Assembly: GCA_019634595.1 (NCBI GenBank)
Contig: JAHCBC010000001.1
Coordinates: forward strand, 310,001-374,000
Direction: 5' to 3'
Source of the DNA: Akkermansiaceae bacterium
Lineage (GTDB): Bacteria; Verrucomicrobiota; Verrucomicrobiia; Verrucomicrobiales; Akkermansiaceae
DNA: 64,000 nucleotides
Positions 7,260-15,233 of this stretch are shown in pieces. Below the pieces are notes generated by a model, which was not told the DNA's origin, searched no databases, and saw only the letters and a list, made by a program, of their open reading frames with translations. Position numbers and translations under genes: made by a program. Position 1 is the first letter of the stretch; each line of letters begins with the position of its first letter.

Positions 7260-8255
7260 TCACTCGAACCCCGGCATCCCCTTGCGGATGGTCTCGGAAA
7301 ACGTCGCGGGGTCCGGGTTCGCCAGTGCGGCGGGGTTGATGTGGCTGCGCTGCTTCAGCTCTGGGAAGGGGAGGGACTTGTCGAAGATGCCCAGCTCGTT
7401 GAGCGCCTCGTCCAGCCTGCCGTTGGCGAGGATGCGCCAGTCCAGCGAGTGCCGTTCCTCCGTGGTGATCTGGCCGCGCACGGCGGTGGTGCAGTTCGCG
7501 GTGATGGCGTTGTACCACGCCGGGCGGGCCTGGAAGCGGTTGATTGAGTCCAGATACTCCGCGAAGCGCATGCGCGTCGTCGTTTCCTTGATCTTCAGTC
7601 GGTAGAGGAAGACATCCTCGCCCTTGCGGAAGTTCGTGCGCACGCGGATGACATCGCTCTCCGCGCCGACGATGTAGACCAGCTCGTACTGCTTGTAGAG
7701 GCTGGTGAGGACGTCATACGTCTCGCCCTTTTCGCGGCGGCTTTCGATGGAAAAGGCCACGTGGCCTTCATCCCCGAAGTCGAAGCTGAAGATGGGATGT
7801 CCCACCAGGGTACGGCCACCCCAGTAGGTCATGAAGAAGTCCATGTGCTTCAGCTTGGAAAGGTGGAATTGCTTCGTCTCCCACTTCTCGATCGGCGTGC
7901 CGTCCGGCTGGTAGTCGAAGTTGCGGAAGTTCGTGAAAGTCACCACATCCCCCTCGATGGTCACGCCGGGAACGTTCGCGGACTCCACCTCCCAATCGCG
8001 GTCGTTCGACGGCTTCTTGAGCAGCCACGGAATGAGCACGGCCAGGAACATGAGCAGCCACCCGGCGAAGCGCAGCCGCAGCTTCCTCGAGCGCGTGACG
8101 GCGAATGCCAGCAGGATCACCCAGAACAATGCCAGCAGGCCGTTGCCCACACCGGGCAGCGGTCCGTCGAACCAGATGGCACCCACGGTCCACAGCGTGA
8201 CCGGGAAGAGGATGAAGACCAGTAGGGCGCCGGAGAGGTTGCGTAGCAGTTGCAT
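7260..8255 (-). CDS. DUF4105 (Lnb N-terminal-like) membrane protein
   Basis: A 331-residue protein. Three hydrophobic segments occupy the first 80 residues (ALLVFILFPVTLWTVGAIW, GLLALFWVILLAFAV, FAGWLLMFLAVLIPWLL). They are followed by a long extracytoplasmic domain with the DUF4105 pattern: WETKQFHLSKLKHMDFFMTYWG, HVAFSIESRREKGETYD, and the conserved WYNAITANCTTAVRG segment with its Asn-Cys-Thr. This family is related to the N-terminal region of lacto-N-biosidase chaperones and is predicted to be a cysteine-peptidase-like fold at the membrane. The biological role is unknown. The start is the ATG at 8255. Confidence 0.85.
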   Translation of the reverse strand: MQLLRNLSGALLVFILFPVTLWTVGAIWFDGPLPGVGNGLLALFWVILLAFAVTRSRKLRLRFAGWLLMFLAVLIPWLLKKPSNDRDWEVESANVPGVTIEGDVVTFTNFRNFDYQPDGTPIEKWETKQFHLSKLKHMDFFMTYWGGRTLVGHPIFSFDFGDEGHVAFSIESRREKGETYDVLTSLYKQYELVYIVGAESDVIRVRTNFRKGEDVFLYRLKIKETTTRMRFAEYLDSINRFQARPAWYNAITANCTTAVRGQITTEERHSLDWRILANGRLDEALNELGIFDKSLPFPELKQRSHINPAALANPDPATFSETIRKGMPGFE

Positions 8256-8276
8256 GGGTTAGGGTGCGCGTTGCGG

Positions 8277-9380
8277 TTATTTGGCCGGGGTGGCTGGCGC
8301 GGGGTTCAGCAGGGCGTCCACCGCCAGCTCCACGAAGGAGCCGGGCGCACCCGCGAAGCTCACCTTCCGCTCCGCGTCCAGCACGTAGATGAGCGGCCAG
8401 TGGCCGATGCGGTATTCGGCTGAAAGCTTGTTTTCCGGATCGCTGAAATTCGGGAAGCGCACGGTTCCGTCCGCCTGGAAGCCGCGCAGTTGTTCGAGCG
8501 GGTCGTTGTTCACGCCCAGCACCGTGACCGGCTGGCCCTGGAACTTTTCCTGCAGCGTGTTCGCGAACTCCACCACGCGGTTCGCCTCCGCGATGTTGCT
8601 GTTCCAGAACATCAGTACGACGATCTTCCCTTTGTGCTCCGCAAGGGTCAGCGCCCGTCCGGCGGAGTCCGTTCCCTGGAGGTCGGGTGCCACCCGGCCC
8701 TTCGTCAGGTAGCGGATGATGTAAAGCTCGTCCGCGGCGATCCTGGAAACGCTGGTGCCGCCGATCTCCACATCGGCGGAATCGATGATGGCCTTCTTGA
8801 TCGCGGTCAGGCGGCGGGCCATCAGTTCCGGCGTGTCACCGGAGTTCTTCAGCACCATGGCGGTGGCCAGGGAGGCCACACCCTGGATCTTCTTGTCCGG
8901 GTTGGTGGAAATGATCTTTTCCAGCAATGCGAGCGTGCCCGGATCATTCCCCGCTGTCAGCGCGAAGCACATGGCCGTCAGATCCGGGCTCTTGAGATGG
9001 TGTTGCTCCACCGCCTCGCGGATGGCCTTGGTTTGTTCCGCATAGGCCGGGGCGGGCATGCCGTCTTCCTTCCGGATGATGAGGTTGGAAGCCAGGCTCA
9101 GGAACCAGGATGCGGGCTCCAGCGTCCACCCGTCCTTCAGGGACCCACCGATGGCGGTCCACATCCGCTTCGCGGCCGCGTGTGGGTCGGGCCGCTTCGC
9201 CATGGCGGCGGCGCGGGCGTCCGGCGTTTCCGCCAGCCGGAGTTCCAGCGCCCATTTTTCCATGGATGCCTGGTAGTCCTTCTCCACCAACTCCGCGGCG
9301 GCGGGTTGTGCATGGGTCAGACCGGCGAGCGGCAGGGACAGCAGGGAAATCAGGAGCGGGATGCGGGGAAAGCGATGCAT
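8277..9380 (-). CDS. Secreted thioredoxin-fold (TlpA-like) protein lacking the CxxC motif
   Basis: A 367-residue protein. The signal peptide is MHRFPRIPLLISLLSLPLAGLTHA; the frame extends upstream, but the extension is a shadow of dxr. Residues from about 25 to 220 are helical and unassigned. The C-terminal 130 residues have the TlpA/AhpC-TSA fold (APDLQGTDSAGRALTLAEHKGK, then IVVLMFWNSNIAEANRVV, then GQPVTVLGVNNDP, then WPLIYVLDAERKV). The position normally occupied by WCxxC reads WNSN, so the disulfide redox centre is absent. A structural or binding role is more likely than thiol exchange. Similar multi-domain TlpA proteins are common in this phylum. Confidence 0.85.
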   Translation of the reverse strand: MHRFPRIPLLISLLSLPLAGLTHAQPAAAELVEKDYQASMEKWALELRLAETPDARAAAMAKRPDPHAAAKRMWTAIGGSLKDGWTLEPASWFLSLASNLIIRKEDGMPAPAYAEQTKAIREAVEQHHLKSPDLTAMCFALTAGNDPGTLALLEKIISTNPDKKIQGVASLATAMVLKNSGDTPELMARRLTAIKKAIIDSADVEIGGTSVSRIAADELYIIRYLTKGRVAPDLQGTDSAGRALTLAEHKGKIVVLMFWNSNIAEANRVVEFANTLQEKFQGQPVTVLGVNNDPLEQLRGFQADGTVRFPNFSDPENKLSAEYRIGHWPLIYVLDAERKVSFAGAPGSFVELAVDALLNPAPATPAK

Positions 9381-9414
9381 GGCTGGGACGGGACGGAGGA
9401 AAGGATAGCAAAGA

Positions 9415-10593
9415 TCAGGCGAGATGCTGGCAGAAATCGCGGGCCGTTTCCCGTGCCCACGCGTCCGCCGCGACCACCGCGGAGAGATCCGGCGAGGTGC
9501 GGACGGTGTGCGCGTCCATGGTGGCGGCCACGCATTCCCAGATGCCGGGGAAGGGGAGGTGCCCGGCGCGGAAGGCATCGACCGCCACCTCGTTCGCCGC
9601 ATTCAGCACGGCGGGCAGCGTGCCGCCGGTCAGGCCGGCCCGGCGGGCCAGGTGCAGCGCGGGGAAGTCATCGTCGCGCGGGGCCTCGAACTCCAGCTTC
9701 GCCAGTGTCGGGAAATCCAGCGGCTGCAGGTTTCCCTTCACCCGGTCCGGCCAGGTCAGCGCGTACTGGATGGGGAAGCACATGTCCGTCCGGCTCAGTT
9801 GCGCCAGCACCGAGCCATCCCGGAACTCCACCATGGAGTGGATGATGCTCTGCGGATGCACGACGACGTCGATGCGCTCCATGCCGATGCCGAACAGCCA
9901 GCGGGCCTCGATCATTTCCAGCCCCTTGTTGAAAAGCGTCGCGGAGTCGATGGTGATCTTCGGCCCCATGTTCCAGGTCGGGTGTTTCAGCGCCTGCTCC
10001 GGCGTCACCTGCGCCAGTTGGTCCGCGGGCATCCTGCGGAACGGTCCGCCGGACGCCGTCAGGATCAGCCGGGAAACCTCCGCCTCGCCACCACGGTGGC
10101 CGTCCAGGCACTGGAAGATGGCGTTGTGCTCGCTGTCCACCGGCAGGATTCTCACACCATGCTTCTCCGCCGCTGCGGTGATGACCTCGCCCGCCATCAC
10201 CAGAATTTCCTTCGACGCCACCGCCAGATCCTTGCCCTCCTCGATGGCGGCCAGCGCGGGATGCAGACCCGCCGTGCCGATGATGGAGACCAGCACGATG
10301 TCCGCTTCCGCTAGCGTGGCCAGGTGGACCAGTCCCTCCGTCCCGGTGTAAATGCGCGTGCCCTCCGGCACCAGCGCGCGCAGCTCGGCCTCCTTCGCCG
10401 CGTCATGGATCGCCACATCCCTCACGCCTGTCTCCCGCACCTGCTCCGCCAGTTTCTCCACGCTGGTGGAGGCAGCCAGGGCGATGATCTCGATGCGATC
10501 CCGCAGCATCGCCGCCACCTTCAGCGTGGACGTCCCGATCGAGCCGGTGGAGCCGAGCAGGACGACGCGGCGTTTTCGTGCGGTGGAACTCAT
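9415..10593 (-). CDS. dxr: 1-deoxy-D-xylulose 5-phosphate reductoisomerase
   Basis: A 392-residue enzyme of the MEP isoprenoid pathway that converts DXP to 2-C-methyl-D-erythritol 4-phosphate using NADPH and a divalent metal. The N-terminal dinucleotide-binding motif is LLGSTGSIGTSTL. Metal and substrate residues are found in LAVASKEILVMAG, LPVDSEHNAIFQCL and ILTASGGPFR, followed by WNMGPKITIDSATLFNKGLE and the C-terminal helical domain. The start overlaps the stop of cdsA by 4 bases (ATGA), so the two are probably co-transcribed. The cdsA-dxr order is common in bacteria. uppS and rseP, the usual neighbours, are not here. Confidence 0.97.
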   Translation of the reverse strand: MSSTARKRRVVLLGSTGSIGTSTLKVAAMLRDRIEIIALAASTSVEKLAEQVRETGVRDVAIHDAAKEAELRALVPEGTRIYTGTEGLVHLATLAEADIVLVSIIGTAGLHPALAAIEEGKDLAVASKEILVMAGEVITAAAEKHGVRILPVDSEHNAIFQCLDGHRGGEAEVSRLILTASGGPFRRMPADQLAQVTPEQALKHPTWNMGPKITIDSATLFNKGLEMIEARWLFGIGMERIDVVVHPQSIIHSMVEFRDGSVLAQLSRTDMCFPIQYALTWPDRVKGNLQPLDFPTLAKLEFEAPRDDDFPALHLARRAGLTGGTLPAVLNAANEVAVDAFRAGHLPFPGIWECVAATMDAHTVRTSPDLSAVVAADAWARETARDFCQHLA

Positions 10594-11495
10594 GCGACTT
10601 TCAGAACCCAGATCAGATAGAAATACAGCGCCGGGGCGGTGAAGCAGATGCTGTCGATGAGGTCCAGCGAACCGCCGATGCCCGGCAGCATCTTCCCGGA
10701 GTCCTTCGCGCCCAGCGCACGCTTCACCACGCTCTCCGCCAGGTCACCCACGACCGCCAGCAGGCACAGGATGAAGCCCAGCGCGATGACATGCGGCCAG
10801 CCGGAAAGGACGGCCAGCTTCACCGGCATGAGCGCGTAGAGGCCGCACGCCGCCAGTTGGGAGAAAAACACCGCTCCGGCGAACCCTTCCCACGTTTTCC
10901 CGGGGCTGATGTGCGGGATCATCTTGTTCTTCCCGATCATGGAGCCGACGATGTAGGCGCCCATGTCCGTGAACTTCGTCACCGCCAGCAGCCACAGCAG
11001 CAGGAATGCGCCCGGCACCTCCGACGGCCCGGGAACGAGGAACACGATGCGCGTGGCGAAGTTGAAAAGGAACGGAATGTAGATGAAGCCCAGCACCGTG
11101 GAGGCCACGGACAGCAGCACGTCATTTCCATGGACCGGGTAGCGCAGTTGCAGCGCGAAGGCCGCCATGGTGATGAAAGCGATGGCGAACAGATCGATCT
11201 CCGCCGGGAGCATCTTGCCGCCGCTGTTGAACGTGTGGAACACCACCCCGCAGTAGGCCGCCGTCGTCAGCATCCCCAGGCGCGGGTAGCAGTGGACGCC
11301 GTCCTCCTGCACCATGCGGAAATACTCCATCGCGGCCAGCAGTGTGAGCGCGGCCAAAAGGCCCAGGTATGCGGCCGCATTCATCGAATAGCAGGTCCCG
11401 GCGACGATGGCCCACAGAAGCACCGTGCTGGTGGTCCGGCGGATGAAGACGGTCCCCTTTGACGGGGCTGGGGCTGGCGTGGAGGAGTCTGCCAT
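10590..11495 (-). CDS. cdsA: Phosphatidate cytidylyltransferase
   Basis: A 301-residue integral membrane enzyme making CDP-diacylglycerol from phosphatidate and CTP, upstream of all glycerophospholipid synthesis. pssA in this window uses its product. Seven or eight hydrophobic segments are visible. The CdsA signature lies near the C-terminus (GDLAESVVKRALGAKDSGKM, then LPGIGGSLDLIDS). In many CdsA proteins the equivalent reads HGGxxDRxDS, so the His and Arg are replaced here. Start choice: the ATG at 11495 (MADSSTPAPAPSKG); the frame extends to 11555 but without support. It overlaps dxr by 4 bases. Confidence 0.93.
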   Translation of the reverse strand: MADSSTPAPAPSKGTVFIRRTTSTVLLWAIVAGTCYSMNAAAYLGLLAALTLLAAMEYFRMVQEDGVHCYPRLGMLTTAAYCGVVFHTFNSGGKMLPAEIDLFAIAFITMAAFALQLRYPVHGNDVLLSVASTVLGFIYIPFLFNFATRIVFLVPGPSEVPGAFLLLWLLAVTKFTDMGAYIVGSMIGKNKMIPHISPGKTWEGFAGAVFFSQLAACGLYALMPVKLAVLSGWPHVIALGFILCLLAVVGDLAESVVKRALGAKDSGKMLPGIGGSLDLIDSICFTAPALYFYLIWVLKVA

Positions 11496-11671
11496 GGGTG
11501 GGTGAAATCCAAGACGGCGGCCCGGTCCGTGGCAACTCATTCCGGCGCATTTCAAACAGCGGCTCCGGAACTTTTACGGATCTCCGCAACCTTTCGCGGC
11601 CCTTCCGGTTACATGATCATGCGGGAAGCCACCGTGCTTCCCCCGATTCACCACAACCGATACCCAACCAA

Positions 11672-12052
11672 ATGAAGACGACACAACTGATGATCCTCGG
11701 CGCATTGCTCGGAGCCACCGCCCTGGCCGGAGCGCAGGACAAGCCAAAGCGCGGCGGCGGTTTCCCTCCGGAGATCATCGAAAAGTTCGACACCGACAAG
11801 GACGGCAAGCTCTCCAAGGAGGAGCGTGAGGCCGCCCGCGTGGCCCATGAGAAGGAATTCGACAAGGACGGCGACGGCAAGCTGAACGACGAGGAGCGCA
11901 AGGCCCTCCGTGAGGACCGCGAAAAGAAACTCATCGCCCGCTTCGACAAGGACGGCGACGGCAAGCTCTCCGATGAGGAGAAGAAAGCCATCCCCGCCCG
12001 CCCGGACCGTGGTGGCAAAAAGGACAAGGGCGACAAGCCTGACGGGCAATAA
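11672..12052 (+). CDS. Secreted EF-hand protein
   Basis: A 126-residue protein. The signal peptide is MKTTQLMILGALLGATALAGA. It is followed by three calcium-binding EF-hand loops, each with the DxDxDGxLxxxE pattern: DTDKDGKLSKEE, DKDGDGKLNDEE and DKDGDGKLSDEE. The near-identical loops suggest internal duplication. The C-terminus is a Lys/Asp-rich tail (RGGKKDKGDKPDGQ). It probably binds calcium outside the cytoplasm. The frame is open from 11459, but the ATG at 11672 starts the signal peptide. It is divergent from cdsA and followed by repeat family 3 and a terminator. Confidence 0.9.
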   Translation: MKTTQLMILGALLGATALAGAQDKPKRGGGFPPEIIEKFDTDKDGKLSKEEREAARVAHEKEFDKDGDGKLNDEERKALREDREKKLIARFDKDGDGKLSDEEKKAIPARPDRGGKKDKGDKPDGQ

Positions 12053-12089
12053 GCCGTTCGCAGGACGGCGGATCCCATCGTCACGGTTT

Positions 12090-12168
12090 CAACGGAGCGC
12101 GGACTTCAGTCCGCCCCGGAGAATCAAGACGATGCGAATCCAAGCGGACTGAAGTCCGCGCTCCGTTG
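12090..12168. repeat. Paired-hairpin repeat family 3, copy 2
   Basis: The element is bounded by a perfect 25-bp inverted repeat beginning CAACGGAGCGCGGAC. Each arm contains a smaller hairpin, GCGGAC-TTCA-GTCCGC on the left and GCGGAC-TGAA-GTCCGC on the right. Loops and spacer match copy 1 at 4791-4867, whereas the stems differ by paired changes. It lies just downstream of the EF-hand gene. Confidence 0.8.
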
Positions 12169-12187
12169 CGATCCAACCGGATCCAGC

Positions 12188-12221
12188 AAAGCCACGGACT
12201 GCAAACGGTCCGTGGCTTTTT
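12188..12221 (+). terminator. Rho-independent terminator between convergent genes
   Basis: A 12-bp perfect stem (AAAGCCACGGAC / GTCCGTGGCTTT) with an 8-base loop, followed on the plus strand by a run of T. It ends at the stop codon of the convergent DUF4198 gene and probably serves the EF-hand transcript. It may work weakly in both directions. Confidence 0.85.
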
Positions 12222-12979
12222 CATTTCTCCCCCACCAGCAGCGTCAGCGTCGCTGCATAGTCCGTACCCGCGGAGTGCTTTTCGCCGGTTTCCTCCGGTG
12301 CCTTGCGGTGCGCGACCACCAGATAGCGGTTCGCCTCCGGCAGCGGCAGTTCCGCCTCACCCTTCGCGTCCGTCTTCGCCTCATGGTTGGGGTCGAAGCC
12401 CGTGTCCAGCTCCACGCCGCGCGGGATGCAGGACACCACGGTGTCCGCCAGCGGCTGGCCCTTGAAAAGCACGCGCACCTTCAGCTTCGTCCCGGCGGTT
12501 GTCTTGGTGGGATCGTCCAGCGGGATGAGTTCCAGCGCGTGGCCCAGCGGCTCGGAAAAGGAAACACCGCCCTCATTGCCAGCCGCGGAGATGAAATAGG
12601 TCTTCGCGCTTTTGACCACCCGCTTCGGCGCGTAGCTGACTACCGCGTCATACGTGTGCGCCACGCATTGCAGCCCTGCGGCCGGGGACGGGATCCTCAC
12701 GCTCCAGTAGCCTTCCTTTTCTTCGGACCCCGCATCTACGATGTCCGGCTTCAGGTCCGTGACCGCACCCTTCGCGCCGACCAGCGACAGCGTGGAAGCC
12801 GCGAGCGGGATCTTGCTCGCCAGCAGGAAATCGCGGTGGTTGTTGCCGTGGTTGCCCAGCATCAGGTCCGCGTACACCGGCTGCTTCGGCTCCTGCCTCA
12901 CCACGTTCACCTGCACCCACGGATCATGGGCGGACGCGGAAAGGGGCAGCAGCAGGGCGGAGAACAGCAGTCGCTTCAT
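12221..12979 (-). CDS. DUF4198-family periplasmic protein
   Basis: A 252-residue protein. The signal peptide is MKRLLFSALLLPLSASA, and the mature protein starts HDPWVQVN, which is the typical opening of DUF4198 proteins (often annotated as nickel-uptake-like or GH25-like). It continues as beta-sandwich segments (VYADLMLGNHGNNHRDFLLA, GYWSVRIPSPAAGL, TYDAVVSYAPKRVVKSAKTY). The C-terminal part carries the carboxypeptidase-regulatory-like strand pattern (KLKVRVLFKGQPLADTVV, HEAKTDAKGEAELPLP). His residues at the new N-terminus and in HGNNH could bind metal. The start at 12979 is preferred over 13015. Confidence 0.85.
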   Translation of the reverse strand: MKRLLFSALLLPLSASAHDPWVQVNVVRQEPKQPVYADLMLGNHGNNHRDFLLASKIPLAASTLSLVGAKGAVTDLKPDIVDAGSEEKEGYWSVRIPSPAAGLQCVAHTYDAVVSYAPKRVVKSAKTYFISAAGNEGGVSFSEPLGHALELIPLDDPTKTTAGTKLKVRVLFKGQPLADTVVSCIPRGVELDTGFDPNHEAKTDAKGEAELPLPEANRYLVVAHRKAPEETGEKHSAGTDYAATLTLLVGEK

Positions 12980-13033
12980 GGCCCGGAATCTGGATGCGAT
13001 CCGCCCGCCTGGCAATGGGGAAGGAACACATGA

Positions 13034-13135
13034 AGTTCACCGCCAAGACGCCAAGATCGCCAAGGAAGAGAAGAAACGCGTACCTTCGAGATTCGCTTTA
13101 TTCGCAGGATTCGCGGTCAACTTTCTTCTCTTTGG
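13034..13135. repeat. Approximately 100-bp intergenic repeat (family 5), copy 1
   Basis: It begins TTCACCGCCAAGACGCCAAG, and later has GATTCGC...ATTCGC...GATTCGCGGTCAAC followed by TTTCTTCTCTTTGG. The reverse complement of 49880-49961 matches it over most of its length with the same order of blocks (TTCACCGC, GATTCGC, ATCGCGGTCA, TTCTTCTCTTT). The outermost CCAAGGAAGAGAAG and CTTCTCTTTGG are inverted relative to each other. The gap between the DUF4198 gene and the C39 peptidase contains nothing else. Confidence 0.65.
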
Positions 13136-13178
13136 TTCGCCAACGCCGCTGTTGCGCGGAATCGGAAGCGATCGGAAA

Positions 13179-13964
13179 TCAGCGCGAAACCGTCATGTGA
13201 AAGCCGGTGAAACCATAGCGGGAGTGGAACGTGTCCATAGAGATCCACTCTCCACCGCGAAGCGGGTCCGCGATGTGCACCTGGCTTCCTCTTACCTCCA
13301 GGACGGGGATGAAATGGCCGATGCTGCCCAGCTTCACCCCCACCACGGCAGGGAACACCACATCCGGCAAGAAACCGTCCCGAAAGTCGAAGCGAACCTT
13401 GAAGCCGCGCTTTCTCAGGACGCGGGCCAGATACCAGGCCTCCGTCCCGTTCTGATAGGTGTGTGCGGCCCGCGCGGTTTCCCGCTCTGTGAGGTTCACC
13501 CCCAGGAATTTCGCAATGGTGCAGGCGCTCGCAGGTCCACAGGTGGATGCGGTGCTCTGCAGGCAATAACCGGTCCGCCACTCTTTAGCGAAGTCCTCTT
13601 CCGCCAGCGGCATCACGACCGGCTTGAGGTAGGGGCCGATGGCGGCGGACAACAACCCGAACACGGGTAACGCCACCAATAGCTTTGGCAAAAAGGTGGC
13701 CATCACCCCGGCGGCGGCACCGGCAGGCAGGATGAAAAATTCGCTGCCCCTCCATGACCTCATTTCGTAATACCACGCATGTTCAAGCGGTATGCCCGCA
13801 TAGTAGGCGGCGACCAGAGCGGAGGGTATCGAGAGGATCAGGAATCCCGCGAGTGACCATGCACGGATGGGTATCCCCACATGGCGGAGCCTACCGTATG
13901 CTGTCACGAAGACCGCGAGGGCTGCCGCAGCAGCGATGAAGCCGGTCAGGTTCGCGCCATTCAT
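13179..13964 (-). CDS. Membrane-anchored C39-type cysteine peptidase
   Basis: A 261-residue protein. About four hydrophobic segments span residues 5-125 (LTGFIAAAAALAVFVTAYG, AWSLAGFLILSIPSALVAAYY, FFILPAGAAAGVMATFLPK, LLVALPVFGLLSAAIG). They are followed by a C39-like domain: CLQSTASTCGPASACTIAKF with the catalytic Cys in TCGPAS, the His in SIGHFIPVLEV, and the Asp-Pro in VHIADPLRGGEW. Peptidase C39 enzymes cleave double-glycine leaders of secreted peptides. Here there is no fused ABC transporter. It is 13 bases downstream of the pilus cluster on the same strand and so probably the last gene of that operon. The substrate is unknown. Confidence 0.8.
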   Translation of the reverse strand: MNGANLTGFIAAAAALAVFVTAYGRLRHVGIPIRAWSLAGFLILSIPSALVAAYYAGIPLEHAWYYEMRSWRGSEFFILPAGAAAGVMATFLPKLLVALPVFGLLSAAIGPYLKPVVMPLAEEDFAKEWRTGYCLQSTASTCGPASACTIAKFLGVNLTERETARAAHTYQNGTEAWYLARVLRKRGFKVRFDFRDGFLPDVVFPAVVGVKLGSIGHFIPVLEVRGSQVHIADPLRGGEWISMDTFHSRYGFTGFHMTVSR

Positions 13965-13977
13965 CCTTGCGGAAAGT

Positions 13978-14508
13978 TCAATCCGGCAGCGGGATCATTT
14001 CATCGAGTGAAGGCAGCACGCCTCCGGATGAAAGGTTGGAGTCCAGCCGGTTCACATCCAGGGTGGTCTCCGGTCGGTCGTCGCTGGTGGGCAGCGGGCG
14101 GAAGGACTGGGAGTGCGTGTCCACGCGGAACTCCAGTTTCATCAGGTCGCGGTTGGTTTCCGCCATCTGGTCGCGCAGGTCGCGGTTCTCCTTGCTGAGG
14201 CGTTTCACCTCTTCCAGCGTCTTCTGGTTGAGCTCCAGCATTTTCTGGAGGGCCATGTCAGGAGCGGGGGCCGCGGCCGGGGCAGATGCCGGGACGGCTG
14301 GTGGTGCGGCCACGGTCAGGCCTGCGGGGGCTTTCGGCTCCTGCGGGGCGGGTGGCGCCGGTTTTGCCGGAGCCGGTGCCTGGATCGATGGCAGTCCCCG
14401 GGAGGATGCCGCCACGATCTGGCGGACGGACCACCAATGGCCGGCAGCCGCCGTGGCAAGGGAGACGAGCACCAGTGAACAGAAGATCGGGATGATGGCC
14501 GGCTTCAT
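13978..14508 (-). CDS. Bitopic protein with proline-rich linker and coiled coil (pilus cluster)
   Basis: A 176-residue protein. An N-terminal membrane anchor or signal (PAIIPIFCSLVLVSLATAAAG) is followed by a Pro/Ala-rich linker (about residues 40-85), a heptad-like coiled coil (LQKMLELNQKTLEEVKRLSK, ENRDLRDQMAETNRDLMKLE) and a polar tail. No family is recognised. The start ATG overlaps the upstream stop by 4 bases. The architecture, an anchor plus a stiff linker and coiled coil, suits an envelope-spanning assembly component. This is inference from shape and position only. Confidence 0.75.
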   Translation of the reverse strand: MKPAIIPIFCSLVLVSLATAAAGHWWSVRQIVAASSRGLPSIQAPAPAKPAPPAPQEPKAPAGLTVAAPPAVPASAPAAAPAPDMALQKMLELNQKTLEEVKRLSKENRDLRDQMAETNRDLMKLEFRVDTHSQSFRPLPTSDDRPETTLDVNRLDSNLSSGGVLPSLDEMIPLPD

Positions 14509-15233
14509 TTCCTTTGGACGGGTTTGGCGACGGGTGGTTTTTCCACCGCCTCCGGTTCAGGTGTCCGGGGCAGGGACACCAGGAGCTGCTGCAGCCGCTC
14601 GATGGCATGCCCCATTTGCAGGGAGTCCTCCTCGAGCTGGCGGATGGAGTTGGAAAGGATGGCACCCACGGTGTCCTTCTGCTGGTAGCCCAGCGCTGCC
14701 TGATAGCCCGGCTCGCTGACGGTGAAGGTGGTGGCTCCGTTGGTGTCCGGCACCAGCACGTGGGGGCGGATGCTCAGGGGGATCACGGATCCGGGGGAAA
14801 CCTCCACGTCCCGCGTGAATGGCGGCGCGGACTCGGAGGAGTCCAGCTTCCAGCCTTTCGGGATGGAGGAGAGCGGCTTCGCGGGGAAGGGGAAAAGCAG
14901 CTTCACATCACCGGGTTCCACGGGGCCGTCGGCACCCTGCAGCTTTTCCACGCGCACCTTCACGCTTGGCTTCTTTTCCGCGGGTGCGGGCGTCGGCTCG
15001 TCCGCTTCCGGAGCGGGGAGGGAGCTGGCGTTCTCAATGAGGGCGGGGGCGGATGGCGCTTCCACTTCCCTGGCAGGGGAAGGGGCGGGTGGGTCCAGGA
15101 CCACCGTCACTTCGTTCGCCTTCTTCGGCTCCTTCGGGGCGAGGGGGCGTAGGCCGGAGGGGAACCGGTCTTGCTGGGCGGACACGGGTCCGCAGGCAGC
15201 CATGGCGATGATGAGGAAAAAAGGCTTCTTCAT
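14505..15233 (-). CDS. Secreted protein of the pilus cluster, unknown function
   Basis: A 242-residue protein with a signal peptide (MKKPFFLIIAMAACGPVSA). A Pro/Ala/Glu-rich linker (residues 45-90) leads into a domain beginning KVRVEKLQGADGPVEPGDVK, with LLFPFPAKPLSSIPKGWKLD and SIRPHVLVPDTNGATTFTV. The C-terminus has a possible coiled coil (NSIRQLEEDSLQMGHAIERL). The family is unknown. It overlaps its neighbours on both sides by 4 bases (ATGA), so its synthesis is very probably coupled to them. Confidence 0.75.
   Translation of the reverse strand: MKKPFFLIIAMAACGPVSAQQDRFPSGLRPLAPKEPKKANEVTVVLDPPAPSPAREVEAPSAPALIENASSLPAPEADEPTPAPAEKKPSVKVRVEKLQGADGPVEPGDVKLLFPFPAKPLSSIPKGWKLDSSESAPPFTRDVEVSPGSVIPLSIRPHVLVPDTNGATTFTVSEPGYQAALGYQQKDTVGAILSNSIRQLEEDSLQMGHAIERLQQLLVSLPRTPEPEAVEKPPVAKPVQRK

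Noticed and set aside
8490..9845. Long plus-strand frame opposite the TlpA-like gene and dxr
   Set aside because: It is a GC-rich antisense shadow, full of Arg, Gly and His, with no domain, and it covers two clear minus-strand genes.
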